Part shown: one piece after another, positions 14,725 through 14,754 of the stretch
Layout of the letters: each line of letters begins with the position of its first letter
Numbering within the stretch: the stretch's first letter is position 1
Origin: Anaerolineales bacterium UBA2029
GTDB lineage: Bacteria > Chloroflexota > Anaerolineae > Aggregatilineales > Aggregatilineaceae
DNA length: 14,754 nt
Assembly: GCA_002332795.1 (NCBI GenBank)
Contig: DDBP01000010.1
Span: 1-14,754, forward strand
Direction: 5' to 3'
Made by a program: the position numbers and the translations under genes
The notes under the pieces: generated by a model
What the model was told of the DNA's origin: nothing
What the model saw: only the letters and a program-made list of their open reading frames with translations
The model's database searches: none

Positions 14725-14754
14725 CTACTCGATCAGCACCTGACTGGCCTCACA
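14725..14754 (-). CDS. possible C-terminal end of an upstream gene (only 9 codons visible)
   Basis: From the window edge, one minus-strand frame reads CEASQVLIE and then TAG at 14725-14727; the other two minus frames stop earlier. This would fit the end of a gene upstream of purB. Nine codons are too few to identify a product or to prove coding. Confidence 0.25.
   Translation of the reverse strand, partial: CEASQVLIE

Noticed and set aside
14711..14727. Short hairpin AGGCG/CGCCT before the purB promoter as a terminator
   Set aside because: It has only five base pairs, and the sequence after it has no T-run.
1..14754. Defence island, phage, transposon or CRISPR content
   Set aside because: No nuclease, methylase, integrase, transposase, spacer array or terminal repeat was seen on either strand.

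Overview
The window reads as a stretch of chromosome from a high-G+C free-living bacterium (about 60% G+C, judged by eye). Chloroflexota (Anaerolineae-like) is my best guess. It rests on gene style: a multi-GAF soluble histidine kinase, an SH3-like plus YkuD L,D-transpeptidase, an ArnT/PMT-like glycosyltransferase, a FAD/Fe-S fusion dehydrogenase and a stand-alone MalK-type ATPase. No rRNA, tRNA, CRISPR, IS element, integrase or phage gene was seen. All complete genes are intact.

Left part (1-2554). A MacB/LolD-type ABC ATPase runs leftward off the edge (1-504). Divergent from it, behind a TTGACC-17-TATTCT promoter, is a secreted L,D-transpeptidase (699-1859) that ends in a strong intrinsic terminator. 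A small membrane-anchored protein with a FecR-like stretch follows (1988-2554). It converges with the next operon, leaving only 4 nt between the stop codons.

Middle part (2559-10255, all on the minus strand). Four genes are packed as one probable operon, in transcription order: a FAD/4Fe-4S 2-hydroxyacid dehydrogenase-type fusion, a GT39/ArnT-like membrane glycosyltransferase, a YjbQ/UPF0047 protein and a triple-GAF histidine kinase. The first two junctions overlap (16 and 8 nt) and the last has a 14-nt gap. No response regulator is present. The four products share no obvious pathway.

Right part (10291-14754, minus strand). A MalK/MsmK/UgpC-type sugar ABC ATPase (10360-11463) stands alone. 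It has its own promoter, a 13-bp palindrome near the expected transcription start that could be an operator, a strong Shine-Dalgarno (SD) site before a GTG start, and a classical terminator. Upstream lies a purB-purH pair with a 24-nt gap. Together these two enzymes carry SAICAR through AICAR and FAICAR to IMP, and PurB also converts adenylosuccinate to AMP. The last 30 bases may hold the end of one more minus-strand gene.

The longest apparent start is wrong for several genes. Promoter, terminator and ribosome-site positions move the starts of the transpeptidase (699), the FAD dehydrogenase (10255), purH (13183) and purB (14638). Most of the window is ordinary metabolism. The points most worth a second look are the perfect anti-SD match at the purH stop with no convincing gene behind it, the palindrome at the MalK-like promoter, the mixed four-gene operon, and the altered PurH motifs. 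I found no convincing evidence of an undescribed multi-gene system.
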